Assembly (NCBI GenBank): GCA_944326305.1
Contig: CALVDL010000014.1
Location: forward strand, 1 to 64,000
Direction of reading: 5' to 3'
Source: an uncultured Bacteroidales bacterium
GTDB lineage: Bacteria; Bacteroidota; Bacteroidia; Bacteroidales; UBA932
Length of the DNA stretch: 64,000 nt
The translations under genes were made by a program, and so were the position numbers. The notes beneath the pieces are model-generated. The model searched no databases, was not told the origin of the DNA, and worked only from the letters and a program-made list of their open reading frames with translations. Below, piece after piece: positions 36,251 through 46,500 of the stretch. Numbering within the stretch: position 1 is the first letter of the stretch; every line of letters begins with the position of its first letter.

Positions 36251-36252
36251 AT

Positions 36253-36344
36253 TTAACGTCAGTTCGACGAATTAATGTTTAATAATGTTATCTTAAAATC
36301 AATATCTTTTCTTTTTTGACTGGAATTCGTCATACTGACGTTAA
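36253..36344 (+). repeat. IS982-like MITE, copy 3
   Basis: A 92-base element from TTAACGTCAGTTCGACGAATT to GGAATTCGTCATACTGACGTTAA, in the same orientation as 24968-25060 and more diverged inside. It begins 3 bases upstream of the ccsBA start codon, so its insertion now forms part or all of that gene's promoter region. Confidence 0.85.
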
Positions 36345-36359
36345 AGGGATTTCCTCCGG

Positions 36360-36620
36360 AAATCCTGTCTGTCCACCCCCAGTCACCTGACGGTGACAGC
36401 CCCATCGGGGCATGCGGCTGCGCTTCGCTGCGCCGGCACCTTCACTGCTTCGGTTTCCCTGCCGGGAGCCTTGCTGACGTTCCGGTGCGGCCCTGAAGGG
36501 CCCTGTTAAACAGAAATCCTGTCTGTCCACCCCCAGTCACCTGACGGTGACAGCCCCATCGGGGCATGCGGCTCCACTTCACCCCTCCGGCACCTCCGCT
36601 GCTTCGGTGCGGCCCTGAAC
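36360..36620 (+). repeat. REP-like GC-rich tandem repeat (154-base period)
   Basis: The first ~58 bases of two successive units (from 36360 and 36514) are identical, beginning AAATCCTGTCTGTCCACCC, giving a period of 154 bases. Each unit carries a GTCACC-TGAC-GGTGAC hairpin (36382-36397 and 36536-36551). After the core come segments such as CTTCGGT and GCGGCCCTGAA, which are also found inverted in 25356-25553. No coding potential. Confidence 0.7.
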
Positions 36621-36910
36621 CCTGGCGCATAACGATTTAAAGACAATATGCTGTAAATCAATCATTTGCTATTCTCACTGCCTGCTCCAGACCCTGTTCT
36701 CAAACCACCCTGAAGCACCCCACAATACACATAAACAATTGACAACAAACACTTTAGCATCAAAGCAACGTGCGCCAGAGTCCGGACTGTTCCCCTCTCT
36801 GCTCTAACTCATGTAATAATGCAGACAACCATTGCGCAATAACACTGGAGTAAATGACTTAGCCCGGATTCCGAAAATAACGCATCAGTTTGCAATTATG
36901 ACACACCGTC
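36621..36910. other. Intergenic region without recognisable features
   Basis: About 290 bases between the repeat cluster and the di-heme gene. I see no ORF with coding character, no hairpin with a T-tract and no repeat shared with the rest of the window. Confidence 0.4.
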
Positions 36911-36943
36911 GTTTATCAATGCCATCAAATGGCATTGATAAAC
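36911..36943 (-). terminator. Perfect 15-bp hairpin across the stop codon of the DUF1111 gene
   Basis: GTTTATCAATGCCAT (36911-36925) and ATGGCATTGATAAAC (36929-36943) are perfect inverted repeats with a 3-base loop. The right arm encodes the last residues and the stop codon (TGA) falls in the loop region. No T-tract follows, so it may be a 3' stabiliser or a Rho-type site rather than an intrinsic terminator. Confidence 0.5.
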
Positions 36944-38568
36944 TCTACCACAGCATCCCTTTCCTCCTTCGAAAGCTCACGGAAAGCCTCTACCGACTCC
37001 CGGGCATCGCTTTCCGCGCTCCCATGCCACATGATCGCCTCGATCACATTCCGCGCACGGCAGTCATGCAGACGGTCCTGGTGTCCGGAGCAGACCAGAG
37101 AAAGTCCGCGTCCCCAAAGCGGGGTAGTACGGCACCAATCGCCCCTTATATCATTGACCATGAACAGCCTGTGCTGCATCATGTCACTGTAGGGCCATAT
37201 CGTCTGCTCAGGATACCGTGGAAGCTCGTCCCCCTTGAAAAACTTGTTGGGGTCGTTGTAGTTGTCCGGGCCGGTCTTCCACGACGGCCTGTGGCATGAA
37301 GCGCACCCGATCTGACGGAAAAGCTGACGTCCGAGCTGCACTTGCGGGTCGTCCAGGTTCCGCGCTGCAGGTACGGCAAGCCCCCTGTGCCAGATCATAA
37401 GGTTCGTATATTCCTCATCAGTCATCTCCACAGGAAGGTCCTGGCTCATCAGGAAGCTGCGGATGTCCTGCTCGACATTGCCCGTATTCCACTTGTCCGC
37501 ATAGTCAGGGAAATAGGTATCGATGAAATGGTAGAACCCTTTCTGGACATCAGGGTCCTGTGACGCCGTGGCGGCATAGGCCGAAGTCATGTAGTGGTAG
37601 CGGCGGTCGGAACGTGTGACATTGGTGATGTTCCATATCGCATTGGCACCGGGGCCGTCCTGGAGGGCACCGCGGCTAAGGGCGTATGTGAAACGGTAAG
37701 GATGCTGCTCGCCGTCACCCTGGACGGTGTTGGAATACTGCTTCACCCATTCCCCGTCCTTGAAGAAGGCATCATTCACAAGATCCTTCCCGGTCTGTTT
37801 CTCGACAGCCTCAAGTTTCGCATACTGAAGTTTCAGGGAATCGTCCGGGATGGCATCCAGAAGTCCGCTCCCGTAAATGCCGATTGTGGACTCGAGGCGG
37901 ATGCCGACTTCACTCACGTCCAGGTCGACTGTCTGTCCGTTCCTGCTGGCCTGGACAGGTACATAGTAGGCATCGGCAGGGATGGTCACCTCCGGATATA
38001 TCAGGCTGTAAGTCTCCCCGTCAGGGAACTTGTTCCCCCATTCGTCGGTATAGTCGAGCCAGCTGATGGTGATTTTCTCCTCGTCGAGAGGGGCCTTGAA
38101 CGGGGCTATGGCCTGGGTCTGCGGCATCCCGGTAAGGGAAGTCAGATATGCATTCGTCTGCTTGTCATAGAGGACCAGCAGATAGCCGTTGCCCATCTCG
38201 TCATAACGGTAGGATGTCGTCCTCTTCCCGTGCCCGTACCCAGGGTGGCACATCAGGCACGAAGTCCTGAGGTAGAGGGGGCCGAGACCGTCGAACGGCT
38301 CGGATGTAGGGCCGAAATTGTGCTCGAAGATCAGTTCCCCGTGCTTGAACTCCTGCTCCAGCCCGGCATTCTCGACAGCGGGGGTCGGGTCCTCGAAGGC
38401 GGAGGCGGAAACATTGAACGTGGTGCCCAGCTCGCCTCCCGCATAAGTCTCTATGCTGATCCATTCCGGAACCGGGTCCGGAACATTGTCAGGGTCATTC
38501 CTGTTCACGTCACATGCGGCCAGGCACAGGGCCGCCGGCAATAAGGTGATAATCAGTTTAGTCTTCAT
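36925..38568 (-). CDS. DUF1111 di-heme protein (thiol oxidoreductase-like), lipoprotein
   Basis: About 547 residues with a lipoprotein signal (LCLAACDVN) and two c-type heme motifs, CLMCH near the N-terminus and CASCH near the C-terminal third, as in the DUF1111 family (related to di-heme peroxidase-like proteins). Further family segments include the region around NVTRSDRRYHY and LWGRGLS. Upstream in-frame ATGs exist (38625, 38592, 38574), but the signal peptide starts at MKTKLIITL (38568). It follows the imelysin gene across a possible terminator. In several bacteria DUF1111 and imelysin proteins occur together in iron-regulated loci; the role here is inferred. Confidence 0.87.
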   Translation of the reverse strand: MKTKLIITLLPAALCLAACDVNRNDPDNVPDPVPEWISIETYAGGELGTTFNVSASAFEDPTPAVENAGLEQEFKHGELIFEHNFGPTSEPFDGLGPLYLRTSCLMCHPGYGHGKRTTSYRYDEMGNGYLLVLYDKQTNAYLTSLTGMPQTQAIAPFKAPLDEEKITISWLDYTDEWGNKFPDGETYSLIYPEVTIPADAYYVPVQASRNGQTVDLDVSEVGIRLESTIGIYGSGLLDAIPDDSLKLQYAKLEAVEKQTGKDLVNDAFFKDGEWVKQYSNTVQGDGEQHPYRFTYALSRGALQDGPGANAIWNITNVTRSDRRYHYMTSAYAATASQDPDVQKGFYHFIDTYFPDYADKWNTGNVEQDIRSFLMSQDLPVEMTDEEYTNLMIWHRGLAVPAARNLDDPQVQLGRQLFRQIGCASCHRPSWKTGPDNYNDPNKFFKGDELPRYPEQTIWPYSDMMQHRLFMVNDIRGDWCRTTPLWGRGLSLVCSGHQDRLHDCRARNVIEAIMWHGSAESDARESVEAFRELSKEERDAVVEFINAI

Positions 38569-38606
38569 ATACATTGTCATAATTTCAGTTGTCATTAAAA
38601 AGTCAT

Positions 38607-38633
38607 GGAGACAGGCGTCAGCCACCCGTCTCC
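38607..38633 (-). terminator. Possible terminator between imelysin and DUF1111 genes
   Basis: GGAGAC-A-GG at 38607-38615 pairs with CC-C-GTCTCC (38625-38633). On the minus strand it is followed after a few bases by TTTTTAATG. Partial termination would make the imelysin more abundant than the di-heme protein. Confidence 0.5.
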
Positions 38634-38656
38634 CTGAAAAGAACCTGTTATATCCG

Positions 38657-39835
38657 TCACTCGGAGAGCGCGTTCCCGGCCAGGGTCAGGCAGTTGTCAA
38701 GTACCTGGATCGCCTCGATCGCCGCCCCGGCATTGTCATTGCCGTAATTTTCAATGAACGGTTCAGGAATGGCCCTGATAGCGGAAATGGCTTTGTCGAT
38801 GGCATCGGACACCTGGGCCTCGAGCTCCGGGTTGACCTCCTTGAAATATGCACTGAGGGAGTTGGTGCTGTCGTAGTCACCCTCCACTCCGCCGTTCCAG
38901 ACATTGCGTATGCTGATCATATTGTCCTCGAAATCCACGATAGACTTGTAGCTGTAAGGGGATTCCACATAGTTCGGGTCGCCTCCCGTATAGACCATGC
39001 CTATCTTCTGGGACGCCACCTCGTCGGCGATGGTGTTGCATCCCGTGATCATCCACTGCATGGCCACTGAAGCGCTCCTGCAGGAGCTCCCGGCCTGCCC
39101 GGCCGCGAGCATGTTCTCCCCGTAGTACATTCCGCCCGTAAGTGTCAGAGGGTACTCGAGCTCGTCGTTAACCTTGGCGAACCGCTCCGGGTTGTGGTCC
39201 TCGCCTGCCCAGGCTATCTCCATCTGCCAGCATTTGTTGCGAAGGTCTCCGGCGACAGCCACCGCATAGGTGAGGTAGTCGGAACATTTCACTCCGGCGT
39301 CAGTCCCGTCAAACCAGGAGACATCCCTGTTGCTGCCCTCCCAGAAAAGGACATATTCGATACCGTGGAACCCGAGGAGAGTAGGACCGAGCTTCTCGCC
39401 GGCATACACATCCCCGTCTTCACCGCCCAGTCCGGCGATCTGGGCAGAGTTGGTAAGGGCCTCCTTCAGCCCGGTCAGGTCAAGCGGCCAGGTGTCTATG
39501 TGAGGGTCGATACCGAAATCAGTGGCCGCGCCCCAGAGGAAAGCCTCGCTCTTCTCCCAGTATGCACGTGCGGTAAGGAAGGTCTCGCAGGCCTTGTTAA
39601 GGTTCTCCTGCGTAGTGCTGGCCTTCAGAGCCTCAAGGTCAGAGACAAGCTGTTCGGTATAATCCGACAGGCTTGTGTACGTAGGGATTACTGTGTTGTT
39701 CACAAATCTGTCAGCGATTCTCATGAATCTCTGGTCACGGGCCGTAAGGTCATCCGTATCAAGGCCCCCACGGTCACATGCAGCAAGGCCGGACAGGAGC
39801 GCAGCCGCTGCAGTGAAATAAACTAACTTTTTCAT
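38657..39835 (-). CDS. Imelysin-family (M75-like) lipoprotein
   Basis: About 392 residues with a lipoprotein signal (LLSGLAACDRG). The helical imelysin fold is indicated by the motif GFHGIEYVLF, which has the conserved GxHxxE residues, and by repeated long helices (EALKASTTQENLNKACETFLTARAYWEKSEAF). Imelysin-like proteins (ICMP, IrpA, the C-domain of EfeO-type proteins) are linked to iron uptake and are generally not shown to be peptidases. Start: ATG at 39835 opening MKKLVYFTAA; a further ATG at 39841 adds two residues. It sits between a porin gene and the di-heme gene. Confidence 0.9.
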   Translation of the reverse strand: MKKLVYFTAAAALLSGLAACDRGGLDTDDLTARDQRFMRIADRFVNNTVIPTYTSLSDYTEQLVSDLEALKASTTQENLNKACETFLTARAYWEKSEAFLWGAATDFGIDPHIDTWPLDLTGLKEALTNSAQIAGLGGEDGDVYAGEKLGPTLLGFHGIEYVLFWEGSNRDVSWFDGTDAGVKCSDYLTYAVAVAGDLRNKCWQMEIAWAGEDHNPERFAKVNDELEYPLTLTGGMYYGENMLAAGQAGSSCRSASVAMQWMITGCNTIADEVASQKIGMVYTGGDPNYVESPYSYKSIVDFEDNMISIRNVWNGGVEGDYDSTNSLSAYFKEVNPELEAQVSDAIDKAISAIRAIPEPFIENYGNDNAGAAIEAIQVLDNCLTLAGNALSE

Positions 39836-39858
39836 TATCAATGATTATTAAAACAATT

Positions 39859-41259
39859 TCAGTGTTTGAACATACCGGAGAAGGCCACACCGAGGGACAC
39901 TGAAGGCTCCGGGTTGTAAGGGGTCTTGAGGAAACGGTGTGAATATTCAGCCTTGATGACTATCTCGGGGATAGGGAAATAATTGATACCCGCAGCGATA
40001 CGGTGTTTGTTGGTCCAGTCGTTCGGGGTCGTGCCCTCTTCCGGGATATAGGAATCATAGTACTCGTATCTGCCGAAGACATAGAATTTCTGTTCTTTCA
40101 GCCTCGGGGACAGGGAGAAGAAATCATAGCCGACCTCCGCGCCTGCGGCGAATGCTGCCCTGCCGACAAGGGAGTGGGCATAAGGGGAGGAGTCGGTATG
40201 GTTGGACGAAGAGTTCATGCTGTTTATGTAGGCCACATCAGAGAGGCGGCCGTAGTCGACGCTTCCGCGTGCGACGATGTTATGGTCATTGTACTCGAAG
40301 TCGAAGGCTCCTATCGCCACGGTCCCGCGGGCACCTTCATAGCGCGTGGCAGTGTTGGTGGTGATGTCGTTGTTGAAACTGTCCCCGACATACCCGCTCA
40401 GGCCCATGCGCAGGCCTTTCACCGAATAGTTATCCACACGGAAAGCACCTGCAAGCCTGTTGGCCACCTTGAATTCATACGGGGATGCGGAACCGTCGTG
40501 GACCCATCCGGATGTTGAGAACATCATGGAGTTGAGCCCTGCCACCATCATCAGCTCATAGCGCCAGTGGCCGGCCTTTCCCCAGAGGCTGATCCCGGTC
40601 TCGTGCCATGTACACGGGATGATGGTGTTCTCCCCTTCCGGCCTGTAGACCGTAAAGAACTGCGTAGGAAGGTGATAAGTGTTGGTAAGTCCGACAGGGA
40701 CAATGATGTGTCCTGCTTTCAGGTTCAGCTGCGGAAAGAACGTCTTCTGTATCCAGAACTGCTCCAGGGCCACTTCACCGCCCCGCTCTATCTCTTTCTC
40801 GAACTCCCCGGCCTCTTCGTTCTCACGCTCGACAGCAGCCTCGACTCCGCCGTGCTCGAATTCTATCTCCATGCCGAGGGTCCATCCGCGCCCGAAATCA
40901 TATCCGAGCATGACCACCACATGCGGGAGGTCGAACCGGGCATGGCCTTTCGAATCGGCATAGTGCTGAGGGGATGAATAAATGCCGAAATTGTCGCTGT
41001 ACGCGTTATAGGTCATGACGGCCTCACCATAACCGCCTATGGACAGCCGGTTCAGGAAACCCTTTTTCTGTTTCTGCCCGGACAGTCCGGATGTTTCAGG
41101 ACCGCTGCCCTGGTGATTTTCTGAGGTGCCGGTGGAAACTGAAGTAGCTCCGGTTACTGCGTCGACATCTGTCTGTGACTGTGCAAACGTCTGTATGTTA
41201 GTCGATAAGGCTAAGAAGGCGATTGCATAAAGAATTGGATTGAATCTCATCTTTTGCAT
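39859..41259 (-). CDS. Outer-membrane porin-like protein of the imelysin locus
   Basis: About 466 residues with a signal peptide (LSTNIQTFAQSQ), then a short low-complexity linker and a beta-barrel with alternating strands (RLSIGGYGEAVMTYN, ARFDLPHVVVMLGYDFG, WTLGMEIEFEHGG). It resembles phosphate-selective/OprO-OprP-type porins. Residues such as KAGHIIVPVGLTNTYHLPTQF fit the central strand region of that group. Starts: ATGs at 41259 (MQKMRF) and 41250 (MRFNPI) are both possible; the promoter at 41277-41307 leaves a very short leader, which slightly favours the second. With the downstream imelysin and di-heme proteins it probably forms one uptake locus. Confidence 0.82.
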   Translation of the reverse strand: MQKMRFNPILYAIAFLALSTNIQTFAQSQTDVDAVTGATSVSTGTSENHQGSGPETSGLSGQKQKKGFLNRLSIGGYGEAVMTYNAYSDNFGIYSSPQHYADSKGHARFDLPHVVVMLGYDFGRGWTLGMEIEFEHGGVEAAVERENEEAGEFEKEIERGGEVALEQFWIQKTFFPQLNLKAGHIIVPVGLTNTYHLPTQFFTVYRPEGENTIIPCTWHETGISLWGKAGHWRYELMMVAGLNSMMFSTSGWVHDGSASPYEFKVANRLAGAFRVDNYSVKGLRMGLSGYVGDSFNNDITTNTATRYEGARGTVAIGAFDFEYNDHNIVARGSVDYGRLSDVAYINSMNSSSNHTDSSPYAHSLVGRAAFAAGAEVGYDFFSLSPRLKEQKFYVFGRYEYYDSYIPEEGTTPNDWTNKHRIAAGINYFPIPEIVIKAEYSHRFLKTPYNPEPSVSLGVAFSGMFKH

Positions 41260-41276
41260 CAGGTTGTTTTCGGGTG

Positions 41277-41307
41277 CAAAAGTACGGCGGCATACAAGAT
41301 GCGGCAA
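41277..41307 (-). promoter_or_regulatory. Promoter of the porin-imelysin-DUF1111 locus
   Basis: On the minus strand TTG (41307-41305), a 20-base spacer and TACTTTTG (41284-41277) fit the consensus. Transcription should start near 41270, only 10-20 bases before the two candidate ATGs. Confidence 0.6.
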
Positions 41308-41356
41308 TCCCCAGAAATTGGGAATTACCGCACAATATTAACAAGATATGGGGAAA

Positions 41357-43510
41357 TCAGCGTACTTCAATGTCCAATGAAGCCGGTCTGAGGCCTTTGG
41401 CCCTTACTGTGAGTGTAGCCTTGCCGGGAGCATCTCCGGAGCAGACTATGACAGTGAGCATACCGTTGAAGGCAGGCATTACCGGCTTGTGGAAGATATA
41501 CAGGCAAGTAGGATCCCCATTGGCAGAAGCCCTGTATGATGCCGCACCTGACACGCTGAACTCCATTTCCCGGGAATCCGCAGGGCACAGGTTCCCGTCC
41601 TTGTCCATTACCTTGACAGTGACATACAGCAGATCCTTGCCGTCAGCATCCAGGAGAGGGAGGCCGCCAGGTGAAGTCTTCTCGACGTAGCTGGGCACAA
41701 GTTCTATATGGTGCGGGCGACCTGCTGTCCTGACAGTCTTCTCCGCAGCAGGTCTTCCGTCCTCTCCATAGGCCACCACCTTGATTTCACCAGGCTGGTA
41801 GACTGCATCATACCACATAAGCCGGTAGCGTGTCTCCACAGGCTCATTTACGCCTCCGCGGGTGAGATCTTCAGTCACAGCCCCGTCTGAGGCTTCTCCA
41901 GGTGACTGCAGGTTTGACTCTATCGGCTCGGACAGACGGAAATCCTTGTATTTCGAAGTTCCACACGCTGCGGTAAAGCCAGAAACGGTCCTTGGGGATG
42001 GACGCGAGGTCTATGATGCCGAAGACAGAACTGTGGTTCGGCCACGAGTCCGTGTCATACGGACTTGGCTCTCCGAGATAGTCAAAACCTGTCCATACGA
42101 ACTGGCCCAGAGTCCAGGCATAATCCTCCGCAAGAGCAAAATCCACATCCGGGATATTGGCCCATGTGCATGCTTCAAGGTCATAGGAAGAACTCTGATG
42201 ATCAGAGTACTTCGCCCCGTAACGTTTCATGGCAGGCAACTTGTAGACCCCGCGGGAACTTACGGACGAGGCCGTCTCGGAACCGAGGATAAAGCCCTGC
42301 GGAAGACTCCGGTATGCTTCCAGATATCTGAACGTGCGGTAATTGATGCCAGGGATATCGACCATGGCGGCAAATCCGTTGTCCAAGATGCAGTCCACCT
42401 GGTCCATGCCGCATGTCACAGGTCGCGTCGGATCTTCCCTGTGGCAGATGTCCTGCAGAAACTTCGCTACCTTATACCCGTCAGGGCTGCATTGCGTAGG
42501 GACTTCATTACCTATACTCCACATCATGACGCAAGGGTGGTTCCGGTACTGACGGAGCATATTGACCATATCTTTCTCCGCCCAGGCGCTGAAATGCCGA
42601 TGATAGCCGTTTGAGCATTTGGCAATGTCCCATTCGTCAAAAGGCTCTATCATCATCATTACACCCAGTTCATCGCACAAGCGGACCAGCTCTGGAGCGG
42701 GAAGGTTGTGGGAGGTACGTACTGCATCACATCCCATATCCTTGAGCATCAGCAGCTGATGCCGCAGTGCCGACTCGTTGACAGCCGCCCCGAGAGGACC
42801 CAGGTCATGGTGGTTGCACACTCCCTGGAACTTGCGGAGCTCCCCGTTGAGATAAAATCCTTTCTCAGCTATGAACTCCACAGTCCTGATGCCGAACACA
42901 GTCTCAAAAGTATCCGCAAGCACAGGAGGGAATGCCCCGTTTTCCGCATAGATGTATATCCCGGTGACAGCCCTGCCCCCGGATACCAGCGGGAAGACTG
43001 CGGCAGGTTCTCCAGTCTGACTGCCAGGACATTGTCTCCATCAGTAAGGACATCTGTGACATCGCACCAGAAAGAACTGTATCCGTAAGGCCAGAAACAG
43101 ACCTGCTCCCCGTTCACATATACCCGAGCCTCGCTCATGGCCCCGTCAAAAAGGAGCACCGCCCTGCGCCCATGAGGCACGCGGAATACAGTACGGTACC
43201 ATCCGATGCCGACATAAGGAAGCCCTCCAGTCCTGCCGGTCTTCATGGAAGCCTCATTCTCGAAGTTCTGGGTGACAGCCACTGTCTGCAGGTCATTGCT
43301 GACATCGAACGGCCCGTATATAGCCCAGTCATGAGGGACAGTGACTTCCTCCCAAGACGAATCATCGAATCCCGGAGAGGATGAAGATGCATCCGCCTCG
43401 CCCAGATGGAATCACCAGCCTTTCTCCAGAAGGGTTTCAGTGCGCTGGGCAAAAGCATTGCAGCATAGCATCAGCGCAGCAGCAATGGAAACAAAGACTC
43501 TGCTATTCAT
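41357..43510 (-). pseudogene. Broken GH2 beta-galactosidase-like gene
   Basis: A family 2 glycoside hydrolase read in three frames. The first segment starts at 43510 (signal peptide ending NAFAQ), meets an in-frame TGA as codon 33 (43412-43414; flanked by EKGW and FHLGEAD), and continues in the same frame through the sugar-binding domain (GWYRTVFRVPHG, SSRWYPGAG). A shift near 42960 then leads to the catalytic barrel, where most of the usual immunoglobulin-like domain is missing. The barrel keeps the acid/base motif SIGNEV and the nucleophile region LGSETAS. A second shift near 41930 leads to the C-terminal domain (RYRLMWYDAVYQPGE). The segments are in GH2 order, so this was one gene; three lesions plus a deletion make an active enzyme unlikely. 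Confidence 0.88.
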
Positions 43511-46500
43511 GTACATTTATCTTCATGCGCTGGTCCTGCACTATGATATAATAGTCCCCGGCCTCAAGGAAAGCATTGCCGTCCCCGTCAACAAATCCGA
43601 GGTCGCGGGCCGGGTCTATCTCGAATGTGAATGTATGGCTTTCACCCACTTTAAGCATCTGCTTCTCAAAGTGCTTCAGTTCCTTGACAGGCCGGGTGAC
43701 AGAACTGTAAGGATCACAGATATACCACTGGACAGTCTCTTTGCCGTCCATTCCTCCTGTATTGGTGACAGTCACCTCTGCGGTCAGCCGCTGTTCTGCC
43801 GATATTGAAAGCACATCGCCAGAGCCAGACTGCACTTCATCTGCCGAGCCTGTGACACTCACTGTCAGCGGACCGTACTCGAATTCTGTATAGCTCAGGC
43901 CATAGCCGAACTCATACATCGGTGTGCTCGGAATATCCTGGTACCTGCCCTGGGTGCCTGTGCGGCCGCTGCTCCTGTGATTGTAATATATAGGTATCTG
44001 GCCCGTCGTATAAGGGAATGTGACAGGAAGCTTTCCTGAAGGATTGTACTTGCCTGTCAATATTCCTGCGACAGCATGGCCGCCCATCACTCCCGGCTGC
44101 CATATCTCAAGAACAGCATCGGCCATAGAGGCAATACGTGTGAGATCCAATGACCTCCCGTTGGAAAGAAGGACCACTACAGGCTTGCCCACCCTACTGA
44201 CTGCAGCCAGGAGCTGCTCCTGTACCTGAGGCAGGGCTATCGTGGAACGGGAAGCGTTCTCGCCGCTCCATGAGCGTTTCTCGCCGAGGCATACCACCAC
44301 AATATCGGCACTGTCAACCACAGCCACTGCCTGTGCAAACGCACTCGTGTCATTTCCCTCGAAGCCACACCCTTCCGCATAGAGCAGCTCCACTCTTCCG
44401 GAAAGCGCAGAAGAAAGTCCGTCATGGATGCTCACCACATCCTCGGCCCTGCCTCTGGCATACCATGAGCCCAGGAGGTCCTCCCTGTCCTTGGCAAGCG
44501 GACCGACAAGCGCAATTCTGCGGACATTGCTCTTGACAGGAAGTACATCTCCGTCGTTCTTCAGCAGCACCATAGTCTCCTGGGCAAGTTGTTCTACAGT
44601 CTCCAGACTCTCAGGAAGCATGAAGCGTTCGACCTGAGGCCTTTCCTCGGTATAAGGGTTCTCGAAAAGCCCAAGCATGAATTTTACCCTGAGCACCCTC
44701 CTTACAGCATCATCGAGCCTTTCATGGGACACAAGGCCCTCACGGAGCAGGGCGGCAAGGTTCTCCTGATAGCAGTTATCCACCATATCCATGTCAAGAC
44801 CGGCATTGAACGCAAGACGTGCAGCCTCTTTCCTGTCAGAAGCAAGACCCTGGTTTATAAGCTGTTCCACAGCATTCCAGTCGGCCACCACAAATCCGCG
44901 GTGCCTCCATTTCTCCTTAAGTACTTCAGTCATGGTGTAATGGTTGGCCGACCCTGGAGTCCCGCTTATATTGTTGAATGAACTCATGAGAGTGACGGCA
45001 CCGGCATCGACTCCGGCCTTGAAGGAAGGCAGATAGGTGTCCCACAGTGTCTGGCGAGAAATCTCGGTAGGGACATAATCACGTCCTGCTTCCGAAGCAC
45101 CGTATCCGACATAGTGCTTCAGGCAGGCAGCTATATTGTTCGCCTCAGACAGGTCATCACCCTGATATGCCTTTACCGTAGCCGCCGAGAATACAGAACA
45201 CAGGTACGGGTCCTCGCCGTACCCTTCGGCTATACGGCCCCATCTCGCATCCCTGGCGATATCTACCATCGGGGAGAATGTCCAGTCAACGCCTGTGGAA
45301 TACGCTTCACGGGCAGCCACACGGCAAGCCTGGCCAGCCAGATCAGGATTCCATGACGCGGCCTGGGCAAGCGGGATAGGATATATTGTCCTGAAACCGT
45401 GTATTACATCGAATCCGAAAAGTATCGGGATACCCAGGCGGGTATTCTCCACAGCTTGCTTCTGCATGGCGTTCCTCAAGACAGCATCATCCCCGAAATA
45501 AATCAGGGAACCGACCTGTCCCGGATATTTCCTGACAGCCTCGCCTATGTTGTTTACATTGTCATTCCGCCCGAGAACATACTGGTTCAGCTGGTAGATC
45601 TTCTCTGTAAGAGTCATGCGCGAAAGCAGGTCCTCAACCCTGTCCTCCAGGGCTGCAGAAGGGTCCTTATAGACAACCGGGAGCTCCTTTACATTTATCT
45701 TTGTGACTTTGTCCGGGTGCCTGACCGCCTCAAATGCGGAACGCTGCGCCACTTCGGCATAGTCAGGAGTTAGTCCCTCAGGAACATAGCTGTTCCCGAG
45801 GACATGCCCGAAAAGTTTTTCATACCATGTACACGCCGCTGTATATCGCCCCCAAAGAAGATCCAGATGGTAGCCGTCCCTGGTCATCCTGTCTCCTACA
45901 AACGATGTCCTTGCATTCTGAACGGCAGTCCCGGAAGGAATGATGGTCTTTATCCCGAGCAGCTTCGCGGCCCTGTCATTTGCACCGGTAATGGCCCTGT
46001 ACATTTTCATCTGGTCCCTGTCATAATTCTTGAATCCTGAGTTTTCTGAATCCTGAGCATAAGCCCATGTCTGGTGAAGCACAATCCTGGTTTTTCCAGA
46101 CACCCTGGACTTCACATATCCGTACAGCTCCGGAAGCCACTGCTCGTATGTCTCGTACATACCGGACAGCGCGCTCGACTGCTGTAGGCTCACATAATCC
46201 CACTTCTCATCGCCGATGATTCCGGACAATGTCTTGCCACGGTATTCTCTTTTGATGCCGTCACCTTCTATTTTCCTGTAGGAATAAGCAGCCTTGTCTT
46301 CTCTGGAATTCACCACGTGCCTCTCTATAGGGCAGCCTGCGATATAGGCATTGCCTATAACCAGGTGTATGCCGTCTGCACGGGCAAGCTCGAAAAGGTT
46401 CTGTTCCACGGCATCCTGTGAAAAACTGTTCCCGATGGCCAGGATGCGCACTGTGTCGCCCGGGGCCTTTGCCACGGCTGCACAGACTGCAAGCAGCAGC

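Noticed and set aside
24968..36344. Invertible or transposable unit bounded by the two MITE copies
   Set aside because: The two copies are in the same orientation and flank housekeeping genes (kor, gdh, ccsBA). Nothing suggests the 11-kb segment moves as one.
43412..43414. TGA codon in the GH2 gene as selenocysteine or reassigned stop
   Set aside because: Other genes use TGA as stop (for example recQ and the DUF1111 gene), there is no candidate SECIS-like structure, and the gene has further lesions.
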